A stretch of 64,000 bases of DNA from Profftia lariciata (GTDB lineage Bacteria > Pseudomonadota > Gammaproteobacteria > Enterobacterales > Enterobacteriaceae). The stretch lies in the NCBI RefSeq assembly GCF_020541265.1, contig NZ_CP045925.1, positions 434,001-498,000 on the forward strand, in the 5' to 3' direction. Below are positions 52,269-63,837 of the stretch, piece by piece. How positions within the stretch are numbered: the stretch's first letter is position 1; every line of letters begins with the position of its first letter. Position numbers and translations under genes: made by a program. The notes under the pieces are model-generated. The model saw only the letters and a list, made by a program, of their open reading frames with translations, had not been told where the DNA came from and did not search any database.

Positions 52269-52906
52269 TGACTTTGCTCTTTTTGATGCAACCATGATTG
52301 CAATATAAAGCTAATAGCAGAAGTTACCTTAGGCAAGGATTCTGCTGCATTAACAGTAAAGATGCTTTTGTCTTTTTTAGCTAATGTTAAATAACGAGCA
52401 CGTATACGCTCAAAAAAATCTAGAGATTCTTGCTCTATACGGTCTAAAGATCCACGTCGTCGCGCACGTTCTAAACCTATTATTGGTGGTAAATCTAAAT
52501 ATATTGTTAATTCTGGATTTAAATTACCTAAAACTATATCATGCAGTAATTGCATTAGTCGATCATCAATACATCGTCCTCCTCCTTGATAAGCTTGTGA
52601 AGAAAGTTCATGACGATCTGCTACTACCCATGCCCCCCGCAATAATGCTGGCTTAATAATATTATTTACTAATTGCACACGAGCGGCGTATAACATAAGT
52701 ACTTCTGCTATATAATTCAATTTATCTTTTTTAAATTTTTTCTTAACTAGTTTACGTATCTCTTCAGCTAATTGAGTACCACCAGGTTCACGAGTAGATA
52801 CTATATCTTTAATACCTTTTTGATGTAGTATATTAATTACAGTATTACATGCTGTCGTTTTACCTGCTCCTTCTAGTCCTTCTATTACGATAAACTTATT
52901 TGTCAT
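52265..52906 (-). CDS. tmk: thymidylate kinase
   Basis: Phosphorylates dTMP to dTDP, essential for DNA synthesis. The ATG at 52906, preceded by GGAGAAG, is chosen over the one at 52930; it gives 213 residues, the E. coli length. P-loop GLEGAGKTT at 10-18, TREPGGTQLAEEIR, the DRH motif in VVADRHELSSQAYQGGGR, and the arginine-rich LID region ARRRGSLDRIEQ are conserved. Overlaps holB by 4 nt. pabC and mltG (yceG), which precede it in E. coli, are missing. Confidence 0.96.
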   Translation of the reverse strand: MTNKFIVIEGLEGAGKTTACNTVINILHQKGIKDIVSTREPGGTQLAEEIRKLVKKKFKKDKLNYIAEVLMLYAARVQLVNNIIKPALLRGAWVVADRHELSSQAYQGGGRCIDDRLMQLLHDIVLGNLNPELTIYLDLPPIIGLERARRRGSLDRIEQESLDFFERIRARYLTLAKKDKSIFTVNAAESLPKVTSAISFILQSWLHQKEQSQ

Positions 52907-54584
52907 TACTTCTCCATAATATCTTTTCAATATTATTGTGTAAGATTTAAGTATTATTGTATAAATTAATTATAAATACGCATATACTTTTGCTCTTAAA
53001 AATATTAATAAAATATTATCTATATAAATTTTACTATTTTACAAAAATATTTTTAATAAAAAAATAGTTTTTTAAGATATTAATTAATATATTATCACTT
53101 TACTTAAATTATTGATCATGATATATTTTATTGAATTTTATTACGATAAACAATTTATTAATAAAACATTCAGATATTAATTATAATTATCTTTTATTAG
53201 TCTCTGGATAATAATTAGTCACAAAGTAAATATTAAAAATAAATTATATATAATATATCACATATATTGAATATAATTTATATGATTAATATTATATTAT
53301 TTTATTATTAATAGATAAAAGAAATATTAATATAATATTTTATTCTTATCAATAAGAAATGAAAGTTATAATACTATTTTAGTAATAAAAGATTATATTT
53401 GTATTATTGATTTTAATAAATTATATAATTCTTTTATACTTTATACTTGCATAAAATTTTAAAGTAATACAAGAATTATGCTATGAGTTGCTTTTAATAA
53501 TTCAAGTAGTTATCTTAATTAACTATTACATGTATAACATAAGATACATCACTGAAATAATTAATTCTTTGAATTTTTTATTAAAAATTAATTAAATAAT
53601 TAATATTATTACTTTAGATATATTATACTTAGAATAATTATTATGAAAATATTAAAAATAAATAATATACCTATAATACTTATATAAAAATATAAAAAAA
53701 TATTTTTAATATTATAGCATCTTATAATAAAATATTTATGGTTAATTTTATTATCATAAAATACGATATATAATATTTTAAATATTATTATCTCGTAATA
53801 ACTTGTATTATTATATTATAGATATAATCTGATATCCTTGATTAAATCATCATATTATGATTTCTTAATTAAGAAAGTAATTATTTTATCGCAATATGTA
53901 AATAGATATATCTTACTATTTGTTAATATATATAGATCATCTATAACACAGTAATCATATATAGTAATCTAATTATCAATATTATATAGATAATACTAAT
54001 CATTGTGAATGCAATTAATATAATAATACCTTTAATAATTAATTTAATTACATAAATTAATATGTTTAAATAAAATTTTTTATTATTTTTGAATAAATAT
54101 TCAAATAATATTATTAAATATTTTTTTAAAAAAATTTTATATTTTAATATATTTTATTTACTGTTTATTAATATTAATTATTTATAAATAAATCATAATA
54201 TTTATATATAGTTATGTGAATCAATAGATCTTTTTTATAGTTCTTATTATTGAATATCTAAGTATAATATATATTACATATAGTAATATAATAAAATTAT
54301 AGTATATTACAAAATATTTATTCAATCTCTAATAATTATCGATACAATATACATGATTTATTTTTAATGAAATATATTATTACTATATTTTTAAAAATAA
54401 TTCTATTATATAGTAAATAGTTTTAAGATTTTATATTGAATTAATAATATTTATAGTTAATCTATAATTATTAAAATTAATATTAATAAGTTAGCAATTA
54501 ATTTTATAAAAAGTTTTAAGTAATAATAGACTTAAGTTATTTCATATAATTTTTCATAAAGATTACCTATAGGAGAAATTATTA
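52907..54584. other. gene-free region between divergent tmk and folE
   Basis: 1.7 kb with no supported gene. mltG and pabC would lie here in the ancestral order but leave no readable trace. Near the right end, TAGGAGAAA at about 54571-54579 is the ribosome binding site of folE. Confidence 0.55.
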
Positions 54585-55251
54585 ATGTCATCGTTAACTA
54601 AAGAAGCAGCTCAAATTCATACCATGCTTAAAGAATGTGGATTAGAAAATCCGCTACAAGAAAAAATATTAGATCTTGAAATTCGTACGCAAAAAATTAA
54701 AAAACACATAACAGAGATTATGCAATTACTGCATTTAGATTTATCAGACGACAGTTTAATAAAAACTCCATATCGTATTGCTAAAATGTATGTTGATGAA
54801 ATTTTTTCTGGCCTTGATTATGCAAATTTTCCAAAAATAACAATTATAAAAAATAAAATGAAAGTTAATGAAATGATAACAATACGGGATATTACATTTA
54901 CGAGTACTTGTGAGCATCATTTTATGAGTATTGACGGTAAGGCCAATATATCTTATATTCCACATGAATCTATTATAGGCCTATCTAAAATTAATCGTAT
55001 TGTACAATTTTTTTGCGCATCGTCCACAGATACAAGAACGTCTAACTCAACAAATTTTAGTTACTTTACAAGTTTTACTTGGCATTGATAATGTAGCAGT
55101 GTCTATTGATGCAAAGCATTTCTGTGTTAAAGCACGTGGAGTTAGAGATACAACTAGCACAACTAATACAGTTTCTTTAGGTGGTCTTTTTAAATTTAGT
55201 AATAATATACGTCAGGAATTCTTACGCACAATAGCACATCATTATTCATGA
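54585..55251 (+). pseudogene. folE: GTP cyclohydrolase I, split by a +1 frameshift in a T7 run
   Basis: Converts GTP to dihydroneopterin triphosphate, the first step of folate (and host-usable pterin) synthesis. The first frame (54585-55088) matches FolE up to NRIVQFF and then runs into unrelated residues; the second frame (readable to 55251) resumes exactly with AHRP, QERLTQQIL and the normal C-terminus. The switch is at seven consecutive T (55008-55014): with six T the reading frame is restored to about 221 residues, the E. coli size being 222. The zinc ligands TCEHH lie before the break and CVKARG after it, so neither piece alone can be active. Everything else is well conserved, suggesting very recent loss, rescue by RNA polymerase slippage, or a sequencing error. 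Confidence 0.9.
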
Positions 55252-57317
55252 TGACATCTTTAATTCTTACCAAATCCATAATTATCTTTTATGTATAAAT
55301 ATCTATAATACTAGCTAACATTGTATTTAATGTATTAAATTTGAATAAAACAGATAATACCTTTATAATATGCATTATTTGGTTTTATTATTATGGGTAT
55401 TAATAAATTAGCCATGATTATTATTGTAGATTAATTGTATTTATTATATTATTATTTACTAAATAAATATTCAGTTTTTTAATATTAGATCTTTACAAAA
55501 TATATTGATTTTAATAAAATTGAAAATTAAGATCATTAATGAATTTAATATATTTTTCCAGCTTATATTTGATATATGTTTATGATTATCTTATTTATTA
55601 TTTGATTAATGTAGTAATAACATAACATAATGTATATTGATTTTTCAGAGATAATATTGTAATTTTTATATAAATATTAATTATATAGTGATAAGAATAA
55701 ATTTGCATATATCAAAAATATGTTTAAAAATTTTTTATATTCATTGAGAAAATATTAAATAATTATTTAATTATAAATAAATTTATATAACAAAAATATA
55801 TATTTTGCTTTATATATTTTAGAAAAAATAAAAATGCTTTATCAATAAAAATAAGAAAAAATTATAAATATATCAATTAAATAAAATATTTATTTTTTAT
55901 ACTTACAATATATATGACTGCAATTCTAAAATAATAATATTTATAGTTTATTTCATTATAAATTAAAATAATTATTATATTAATAATCTCACTATCTATC
56001 ATTAATTTCAATCATTGATTGTAGTCAAATAAAATTTTTTATAATTAGTAATAAATAAATATCAGTAATATTGTGTTATTAACATATAATAAAATTTGTT
56101 TATTAAACGGCATATAAAATGCAATAACACATTATTTATATGATTTAATCATTTAAAAAGTAAGATCTATCATGATAAAAATAAATACTATTAAATATAT
56201 ACATCATTATAAATGATATATTAAATAATATGTAATTCATTGAAGACAAATTCATAATAATTATATTGAATAGATTAATTTAGTTTGATAAAATATTTTT
56301 TATTTATTAAAAATAATTTTTAGTACATTATATTATAAAGATATAATATAATTAAACTATAATAGTTATTATAAAAAATATAGCATAATATATTATCTAA
56401 TAATTATTACAAATAATATTTTCATTATATATCTCACTGAATTATTTATATGTCTATTTTAGTAAAAAAAAATCCTTTTTTAAGAAAATAACAAACATTT
56501 TTATAAAAAAATACTCTTCAATATATTGTATCTATAAATATCAATAAATATTATATTTTTGGTATTGGTTTTTTCAATCAAGGTTATATTTTAAATATAA
56601 GTATAATATTTTTTATTAATAATGTTGTATATTAGCTAAATTAAGATTTTTATATTACAATATTAAAAATTTATTATATATAATTTTTTCTTTTAAGATG
56701 TATTAATATTTTGATAAAATAAACTAAATTGTAATTATTTTAGTTAATTTATGGCTTTGTTATTATATGTATTTAATTTCTTATTTTAATTATTTAATAT
56801 AGTTAATGAGCTTTTAAAAATTAATATATGTACAAAATAATTATTACTAACACAAGAGTATATCTATAAAATAGATAAAATATTATTATTGATATACATA
56901 ACATAATTAATATTTTATTGTTTATATTTTACATTAAGCTAAAAGATACCTGTATCTATATTTTATAAAATAATTATATAAATTATATTTAAATCATATA
57001 ATATGTTTTTTAAAAAAATATTAAAATATTGTTAACTAATAGAATTATTAATATCACAATAAAATATACATTAAATATTTTTATTGAAATAAATTATTAT
57101 TATCAATATATTGATATATATTGATTGTAACTAATAAAATATATAAAATAATCTTCATTAACAATGAATGAGAACTTAAATATGTATTATTTAAACATTA
57201 ATAGAGTTACTATATATGAAATTTTAACATTTTATACCAGATACCTTAATTGTTCTTCTGCGAAATTGTTATTACTTAAATAAATAAAATATTATTAGTC
57301 AATAAGCGAATATCATA
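55252..57317. other. gene-free region between folE and trpE
   Basis: 2.1 kb with nothing recognisable. I looked upstream of trpE for a trpL-type leader peptide with paired tryptophan codons and for an attenuator hairpin and saw neither, so classical attenuation seems absent. Confidence 0.55.
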
Positions 57318-58880
57318 ATGAATGCCACAAAACCAATATTAAACTTATTAACTAAAACGGTAACTTATTGTAATAATCCAACAGCACTCTTTCATCAGTT
57401 ATGTGGACATCGTACAGCTACTTTACTTTTAGAGTCAGCTGAAATTGATAACAAACAAAACTTAAAAAGTTTGCTTGTTATAGATAGTGCATTAAGAATT
57501 ACGGCTTTAGGACGTAACGTTACTATTCAAGCTCTAACTAACAATGGTTGTAGTTTATTACCATTATTAGATAGAGCTTTATCTCTAGAAGTTAAAAGAG
57601 ATATGCAACAAAATAAGTTAGTTTTATATTTTCCTGTTATTAACACACTACAAGATGAAGATACTCGTTTAAAATCATGGTCAGTATTTGACGCATTACG
57701 TATTTTACTTACATTAGTGACCGTTCCAGAGCAGAATCGCGAAGCGATATTTATTGGAGGATTATTTTCTTATGATCTTATCTTAGAATTTGAGAATATT
57801 CATCTACTTAATAATAATAAACAATCTTTAGATTTTTGCTTTTATATGGCAGAAACGTTATTAATTTTAAATCATCAAAATCATAGTGCTCATTTACAAG
57901 CATCTATTTTTACTAGTAATATAAAAGAAACTAAACGATTAGAAAAACGTTTACAACAGTTAGCTGAAGAAATACAATATGAAACTAAACCTATAACACA
58001 TCATAATATTGAACACATGCAGTTACGTTGTAACTTAAGTGATGAAGATTTTAGTATAGTTGTTAGTAAATTACAACAAGAAATTCATGAAGGTGAGATA
58101 TTTCAGGTAGTTCCTTCACGTCGTTTTATTCTTCCTTGTCCATCACCTCTGGCAGCATACCATACTCTAAAGCATACCAATCCTAGTCCTTATATGTTTT
58201 TTATGCAAGATGATGATTTCTCTTTATTTGGTGCATCGCCTGAAAGTGCATTAAAATATAATGCTAATAACCGTCTTATTGAGATATACCCAATTGCTGG
58301 TACTCGTCCACGAGGACGTTATGATAATGGAGAATTAAATCATGATTTAGATAGTCGCATAGAATTAGAAATGCGTACCGATCATAAAGAATTAGCAGAA
58401 CATCTCATGTTGGTTGATTTAGCGCGTAACGATTTGGCACGTATCTGTGAACCAGGTTCAAGATATGTTGCTGATATGACTAAAGTAGATCGTTATTCTT
58501 GCGTCATGCATTTAGTTTCGCGTGTTGTGGGAATTTTACGTAATGATTTAGATGTTCTACATGCTTATCAAGCTTGTATGAATATGGGTACACTGAGTGG
58601 AGCACCAAAAATTCGTGCTATGCAATTAATTTATAAAGTTGAACAAGATCGTCGTGGTAGCTATGGTGGTGCTGTTGGTTATTTTACTGCACATGGCGAC
58701 CTAGATACTTGTATTGTAATTCGTTCCGCTTATGTTAAAAATGGTATCGCTACTGTTCAATCTGGTGCAGGTGTTGTACTAGATTCCTTGCCACAATCTG
58801 AATCAGAAGAAACTCGTAATAAAGCTCGGGCAGTTTTACGAGCTATTGCCATTGCTCATAATGTTAAAGAGGTATTCTAA
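57318..58880 (+). CDS. trpE: anthranilate synthase component I
   Basis: With TrpG, converts chorismate and glutamine to anthranilate, the committed step to tryptophan. 520 residues, as in E. coli. The LLES segment with Ser40, part of the tryptophan feedback site, is intact, so allosteric inhibition may be retained. Catalytic-core motifs EIFQVVPSRRF, GASPESALKY, IYPIAGTRPRGR, DHKELAEHLMLVDLARNDLAR and GAPKIRAMQLI are complete. Its TAATG stop/start overlap with trpG indicates coupled translation. No trpL-like leader is visible upstream. Confidence 0.97.
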   Translation: MNATKPILNLLTKTVTYCNNPTALFHQLCGHRTATLLLESAEIDNKQNLKSLLVIDSALRITALGRNVTIQALTNNGCSLLPLLDRALSLEVKRDMQQNKLVLYFPVINTLQDEDTRLKSWSVFDALRILLTLVTVPEQNREAIFIGGLFSYDLILEFENIHLLNNNKQSLDFCFYMAETLLILNHQNHSAHLQASIFTSNIKETKRLEKRLQQLAEEIQYETKPITHHNIEHMQLRCNLSDEDFSIVVSKLQQEIHEGEIFQVVPSRRFILPCPSPLAAYHTLKHTNPSPYMFFMQDDDFSLFGASPESALKYNANNRLIEIYPIAGTRPRGRYDNGELNHDLDSRIELEMRTDHKELAEHLMLVDLARNDLARICEPGSRYVADMTKVDRYSCVMHLVSRVVGILRNDLDVLHAYQACMNMGTLSGAPKIRAMQLIYKVEQDRRGSYGGAVGYFTAHGDLDTCIVIRSAYVKNGIATVQSGAGVVLDSLPQSESEETRNKARAVLRAIAIAHNVKEVF

Positions 58881-59458
58881 TGGCTAATATTCTTTTGCTT
58901 GATAATATTGACTCTTTTACTTATAATTTAGTTGATCAGTTACGTAATAATGGTCATCGGTTAATAATATATCGCAATCAAATTCCTGCTCAAGTCATTA
59001 TTAACAAAATATTTGCAATGAAAAATCCTATTTTAATGTTATCTCCTGGTCCAGGAGCACCTTCTAAAGCAGGATGTATGCCCGAATTAATAAAAAAATT
59101 ATGTGGTAAATTACCTATTATTGGAATTTGTCTTGGGCATCAGGCTATAATTGAATATTATGGTGGACTAATTAAGCAGGCAGATGAAATTTTACATGGT
59201 AAAGCTTCTCTTATAGAACACGATGGAATAGGCATGTTTAACGGTTTACCATCTCCGTTACTAGTTGCACGCTATCACTCTTTAGTGGGTAGTAATATTC
59301 CTTTAGTATTAACAATAAATGCTTCGTTTAATAAAATGGTTATGGCTATCCGTAATGATAATGATCGTGTATGTGGATTTCAATTTCATCCTGAATCCAT
59401 TTTAACTACTCAAGGAACACGTTTACTGGAGCAAACATTAAGGTGGTCTTTACTATAA
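58880..59458 (+). CDS. trpG: anthranilate synthase component II (glutamine amidotransferase), not fused to TrpD
   Basis: Glutaminase subunit that supplies ammonia to TrpE. 192 residues. The nucleophile Cys84 in GICLGHQ and the His170/Glu172 pair in FQFHPES complete the triad. In E. coli this domain is fused to TrpD; here it ends on its own, as in Serratia-type or Buchnera-type arrangements. Nothing resembling trpD or the rest of the trp operon follows in the next 2 kb. It might also serve as the PabA partner for p-aminobenzoate synthesis, which is speculation. Confidence 0.96.
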   Translation: MANILLLDNIDSFTYNLVDQLRNNGHRLIIYRNQIPAQVIINKIFAMKNPILMLSPGPGAPSKAGCMPELIKKLCGKLPIIGICLGHQAIIEYYGGLIKQADEILHGKASLIEHDGIGMFNGLPSPLLVARYHSLVGSNIPLVLTINASFNKMVMAIRNDNDRVCGFQFHPESILTTQGTRLLEQTLRWSLL

Positions 59459-61553
59459 AACATTTTTAATAAAAAATAAAATAAATAATTTATATACAAA
59501 TATTAAATAAATTGTTTATATGTTAAGAAAATAGTTAATTATAAATTAATTGTATTTAGTAAAGTAATATATAATTAAAATTATGTTATTTTAATACCAC
59601 ATTAGTAAATAAATAATATTTTATAGATGCTTCGCTTGAATATATCAAAGATATAATAACATTAATTTATAATAATTAAAAATTATTATATACATAATTA
59701 TAGTTAATAATTTAATTTATTAAAATTAAAAATAATTTTTATAAAAAATTAAGCTTGCTATTTATTGATAAAAAAGATATTATATAACTTAACATATATG
59801 TATTATATATAATATATTCTGATCCTTAAGAAGAACATTCTAAATATAAAATAATTTTTTATGAAATAAATGTGTTTTATATATTAGTTGATTAATTTAT
59901 TATATTTACCTTTTTTATATACAATAGATTTTTATTTTTTAGAACATATAAGGTAATTATTAATAAACCTTATCAATGATTTATATAATATTTTATATAT
60001 TAATATACATTTATAAGATAAATATATTATTGATATATAAATTAATAATAATCTATATTTATAGTGTATAATAAATAATTTTTGGATTAATATCCAATAA
60101 AATAATTAATATATTTATATGTTTTTATAAATTAAATAATTTACTTTGTATTGAACTATTTTGCATGATTTATTTATAATTATTTTTATAAAAAGTGAAT
60201 AATAAACAAGTCCTTTATTACCATTTAATATATTTTATGTATTTATGAATTGTTATATAATTTCTCATTAATATGCTATATAAGTTGCTTATTATATTAG
60301 ATGTCATATATTATTTTAATAATAAATATCAAACATACTATTATAGTAATAATGTTGTATAAAAAAATTATATAAATAGTAAAATTTTTTTTAAATTATT
60401 AATACTTATTAAATACAATAATATTTTAAATTTAAAAAATTATTTAACTATTGAATTATCTAATTTAGATGATTTCATAAATAATTATATATTTAAATCA
60501 ATGATATAATAATTAATTCATTATTTTTATGATTAATAAATTATTATTAAATAATCTACTAAAATTTATATTAATACTATATTTAGTCTATCATAAAAAA
60601 CATCTGTGTTATATATGAATAATATTTTTTTATTTTAAATATAATTTACTTATTACATGTTAAAGAAATACTAAAAATTAATATACATTTGATTATATAG
60701 AAATATTTCATAATATATTACTTGATATTGTATAATAACTAAATATAGTTTCTTATATTTTACTTGATAAGTATAGATATATTATCGTGATAATAAACAT
60801 ATAAATATTTTATAAGTATATTATTCTTTAAAAGAATACTAATATATAATAGTAATTATATATGATCTAATTGCATAGATATATTTATTCTTTTAAGAGA
60901 ATTATAAATAATTATATATTTTATATTATATATTTATTATGCTTGATAAATTTATATCATTTAAGAATAATAGTAGTAAATAATAATTTTATTAAAAATA
61001 ATATTATTATTGATATTATTTAATATAAATTTATATATATAATTATATTATTATAACTAAAATATTATTTAGTTATTAAAGATATTAGAGTAATCAATCA
61101 TGAATATATTATATTGTACGATTTTCTTGCATAATGATGATATTTCTATATAACTTTACACTTAATATGAGAATATAATTATATTATTTTAGATGCAAAC
61201 AATTAAATAATATTAAATATTATGATAATCTATACAATCTTTTTAGTTAGTGTTTTTCAAAGAATTTAAATATACTATAAAGTATAATCTACAATAAAAT
61301 TTTTTTATTAAAAATTTTTATTTAATCAATCTAGCAATAGAATATAATATAATATAAATTAAACAGCAAGACTTTTAATAAAAATTTTATACTATATTAT
61401 TGATAATACTTAAAATAAATACATTATATAATTATGTACGTTTATATAACAATAGATTTTAAAAATATAACTATAGTCCAATAATCATTGATTAATGATC
61501 ACATTAATTTAATTAAATAAATCTTACTCTTCTTAACATAAGGCCGAAAAAAT
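59459..61553. other. gene-free region downstream of trpG
   Basis: 2.1 kb where trpD and the rest of a trp operon would be expected. I see no phosphoribosyltransferase motif and no long frame. fabA has a usable AAGG at about 61540. Confidence 0.6.
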
Positions 61554-62072
61554 ATGATAAATAAACGTAATTCTTATACTCAATCAGACCTAGAAGCTTG
61601 TGGACGAGCTGAACTATTTGGGGCTAGTGGTCCACCATTACCATCGGGAAATATGCTTATGATGAATCGTGTTGTAATAATGTCTGAATATGGTGGTAAC
61701 TATAATAAAGGTTATATAGAAGCTGAATTAGATATTCAGCCTAATCTTTGGTTTTTTAGTTGTCACTTTATTAATGATCCAGTCATGCCAGGATGTTTAG
61801 GATTAGATGCTATGTGGCAACTTGTTGGTTTTTACCTTGGATGGCGTGGTGGTAAAGGAAAAGGACGTGCTTTAGGTGTAGGAGAAGTAAAATTAACTGG
61901 ACAGGTTCTTCCTACAAATAATAAAGTAACCTATCGTATTCACTTTAAACGTGTAATAAATCGTCGCTTAATTATGGGTATGGCAGATGGTGAAGTATTA
62001 GTTGATGGAGTGATGATATATAATGCTACCGATCTTAAAGTTGGATTATTTAAAGATATCAGTTTATTTTAA
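61554..62072 (+). CDS. fabA: 3-hydroxydecanoyl-ACP dehydratase/isomerase
   Basis: Dehydrates 3-hydroxyacyl-ACP and isomerises trans-2- to cis-3-decenoyl-ACP, the branch point for unsaturated fatty acids. 172 residues, the E. coli length. Catalytic His71 (SCHFINDPVMPGC) and Asp85 (LGLDAMWQ) are present, and GKGRALGVGEVK and RRLIMGMADGEVLVDG are conserved. No FadR operator is recognisable upstream. Its E. coli neighbour matP is here 40 kb away. Confidence 0.97.
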   Translation: MINKRNSYTQSDLEACGRAELFGASGPPLPSGNMLMMNRVVIMSEYGGNYNKGYIEAELDIQPNLWFFSCHFINDPVMPGCLGLDAMWQLVGFYLGWRGGKGKGRALGVGEVKLTGQVLPTNNKVTYRIHFKRVINRRLIMGMADGEVLVDGVMIYNATDLKVGLFKDISLF

Positions 62073-63837
62073 TACAATACTATAAATTTATTAAACTATA
62101 AAACATTAATTTATATTGATTTATAGTTATATAGATTATTCATATAAAATACTTATTATTAATAAATAAGAAAATTTTTAAAAAAAATCATTTTAATATA
62201 GTCGCTATATTCTTAATAAAAATACTATTTTTAAATTAATAGATTATACTTTAGAAAATATTTTGACATTTACAAAATAACACCGTTAATTCATTTTTTC
62301 TATTCAAGAATATTATGTTAAAATAAAAATAAAATTTTTTTGTTCATTGATGATTAAAATAGGTAACACATGTTTTTATAAAAAATCAAAATATATATTT
62401 TATATATAGTATAATGCATCTAAAATAAAAAGTATATGGTAAGTTATTAGAATACTTTTTATTCATGTTAATATATATAAATATATTAATTAACATGAAT
62501 TGTATTATTATGTATATAATTAAATTATACATGCAATTAGTAATACTATTTTTTTACAAAAATTATAATAAATAAAATTATTTTTTATATTAAAAATATT
62601 TATTTTACTATATAAGTAATTTTAATTATTAGATATATAATACAATTTATATATAATTACTTACATATATTCATATGTATAACAGATTAATACATATTTA
62701 ATATTACTTTAATAAAAATATTACTATTAGTATAATTTTAAGATTTTAAGTCATAATATATTAATAATATATTATTACAATATTAATAAAAATATATTTT
62801 CATTAAACAAGTTATCTAAAAATATTTATTATATTAATTAATATTAATAAATTCATTTTTTAAAAAAATATTCATGTATCTTGATAAAATTGTAAATCTT
62901 AAATTTATTAGTAATTAATTATAAATATAATAAAATATTCGTTATATAAGAAACATATATTATTTTTTAAATAAATAATATCATTTAATGATAACTTTTT
63001 TATTTATTAATACAAGTAATACTAAAAATGTATTTTTTATATATCTAATATATTATCTTTTATGATATCATGATACATTATATTTATTTTATATTAAAAT
63101 ATTTTTATTTAAAATAATAAAATAATTATCAAAATTATTGAAATAAATATTTCTTGAATAGTAATAATTTTATTATATTATAAAACATAGATAAAATAAT
63201 TTTTTTTATTTAATAATTTATCATATTGATCAAAATAATTTGATATAGTAAAATACAAGATACTAAGTTATAAATTAATTATTATGATATATAAAATATT
63301 TTAAATATTATTGATTATAAGATCATATCAGTAAGAAATACATTTTACTTAAACAAATAATATTTCATCTATTAAATATTATTATAATTATAATAAATGT
63401 TAATTGTTAGTATTTAGTAACACTTATATTAATAATTATTGTATATAATATTTTTATCATTATTAATTAATAAACTTTTCTAAAATAATTTCATTAAATT
63501 GATATGTTTATTGGCAATAAAATATTATGTATATAACTTATATAGTAATATGTTTATATTGTCATAATAATTAGATTATAAAATTATGGATATTATGATA
63601 ACAAATAATTTCTTTACAATAAATAATAAATTTATTAATAGTTAATCATATTACGTGTGATATATTGAATAGTATTTATTAATTTGCATATATAATACTT
63701 GAAACTAAAATAGTTTTTATAATTATACTATAATAATTTTATTTTTTATGTATACAATATCTTTTATTAGACCATTGATTATCACTCATAGATGATAATA
63801 ATATTCATATATCTTGAAATGCTATCTAAAATTATAA
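62073..63837. other. gene-free spacer between convergent fabA and xthA
   Basis: 1.8 kb with no supported gene. It contains the hairpin at 62461-62500, listed separately, roughly 390 bp downstream of fabA. Confidence 0.6.
62461..62500. terminator. hairpin between convergent genes, possible terminator
   Basis: Perfect 11-nt arms ATTCATGTTAA (62461-62471) and TTAACATGAAT (62490-62500) enclose an A/T segment that can itself fold. Followed on the plus strand by TGTATTATT, a weak T-rich tail. It is placed between the converging fabA and xthA, where a two-way terminator would be useful, but lies several hundred bases from either stop codon. Function uncertain. Confidence 0.3.

Noticed and set aside
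57000..57317. Possible trp leader and attenuator upstream of trpE
   Set aside because: No paired tryptophan codons and no GC-containing terminator hairpin found.
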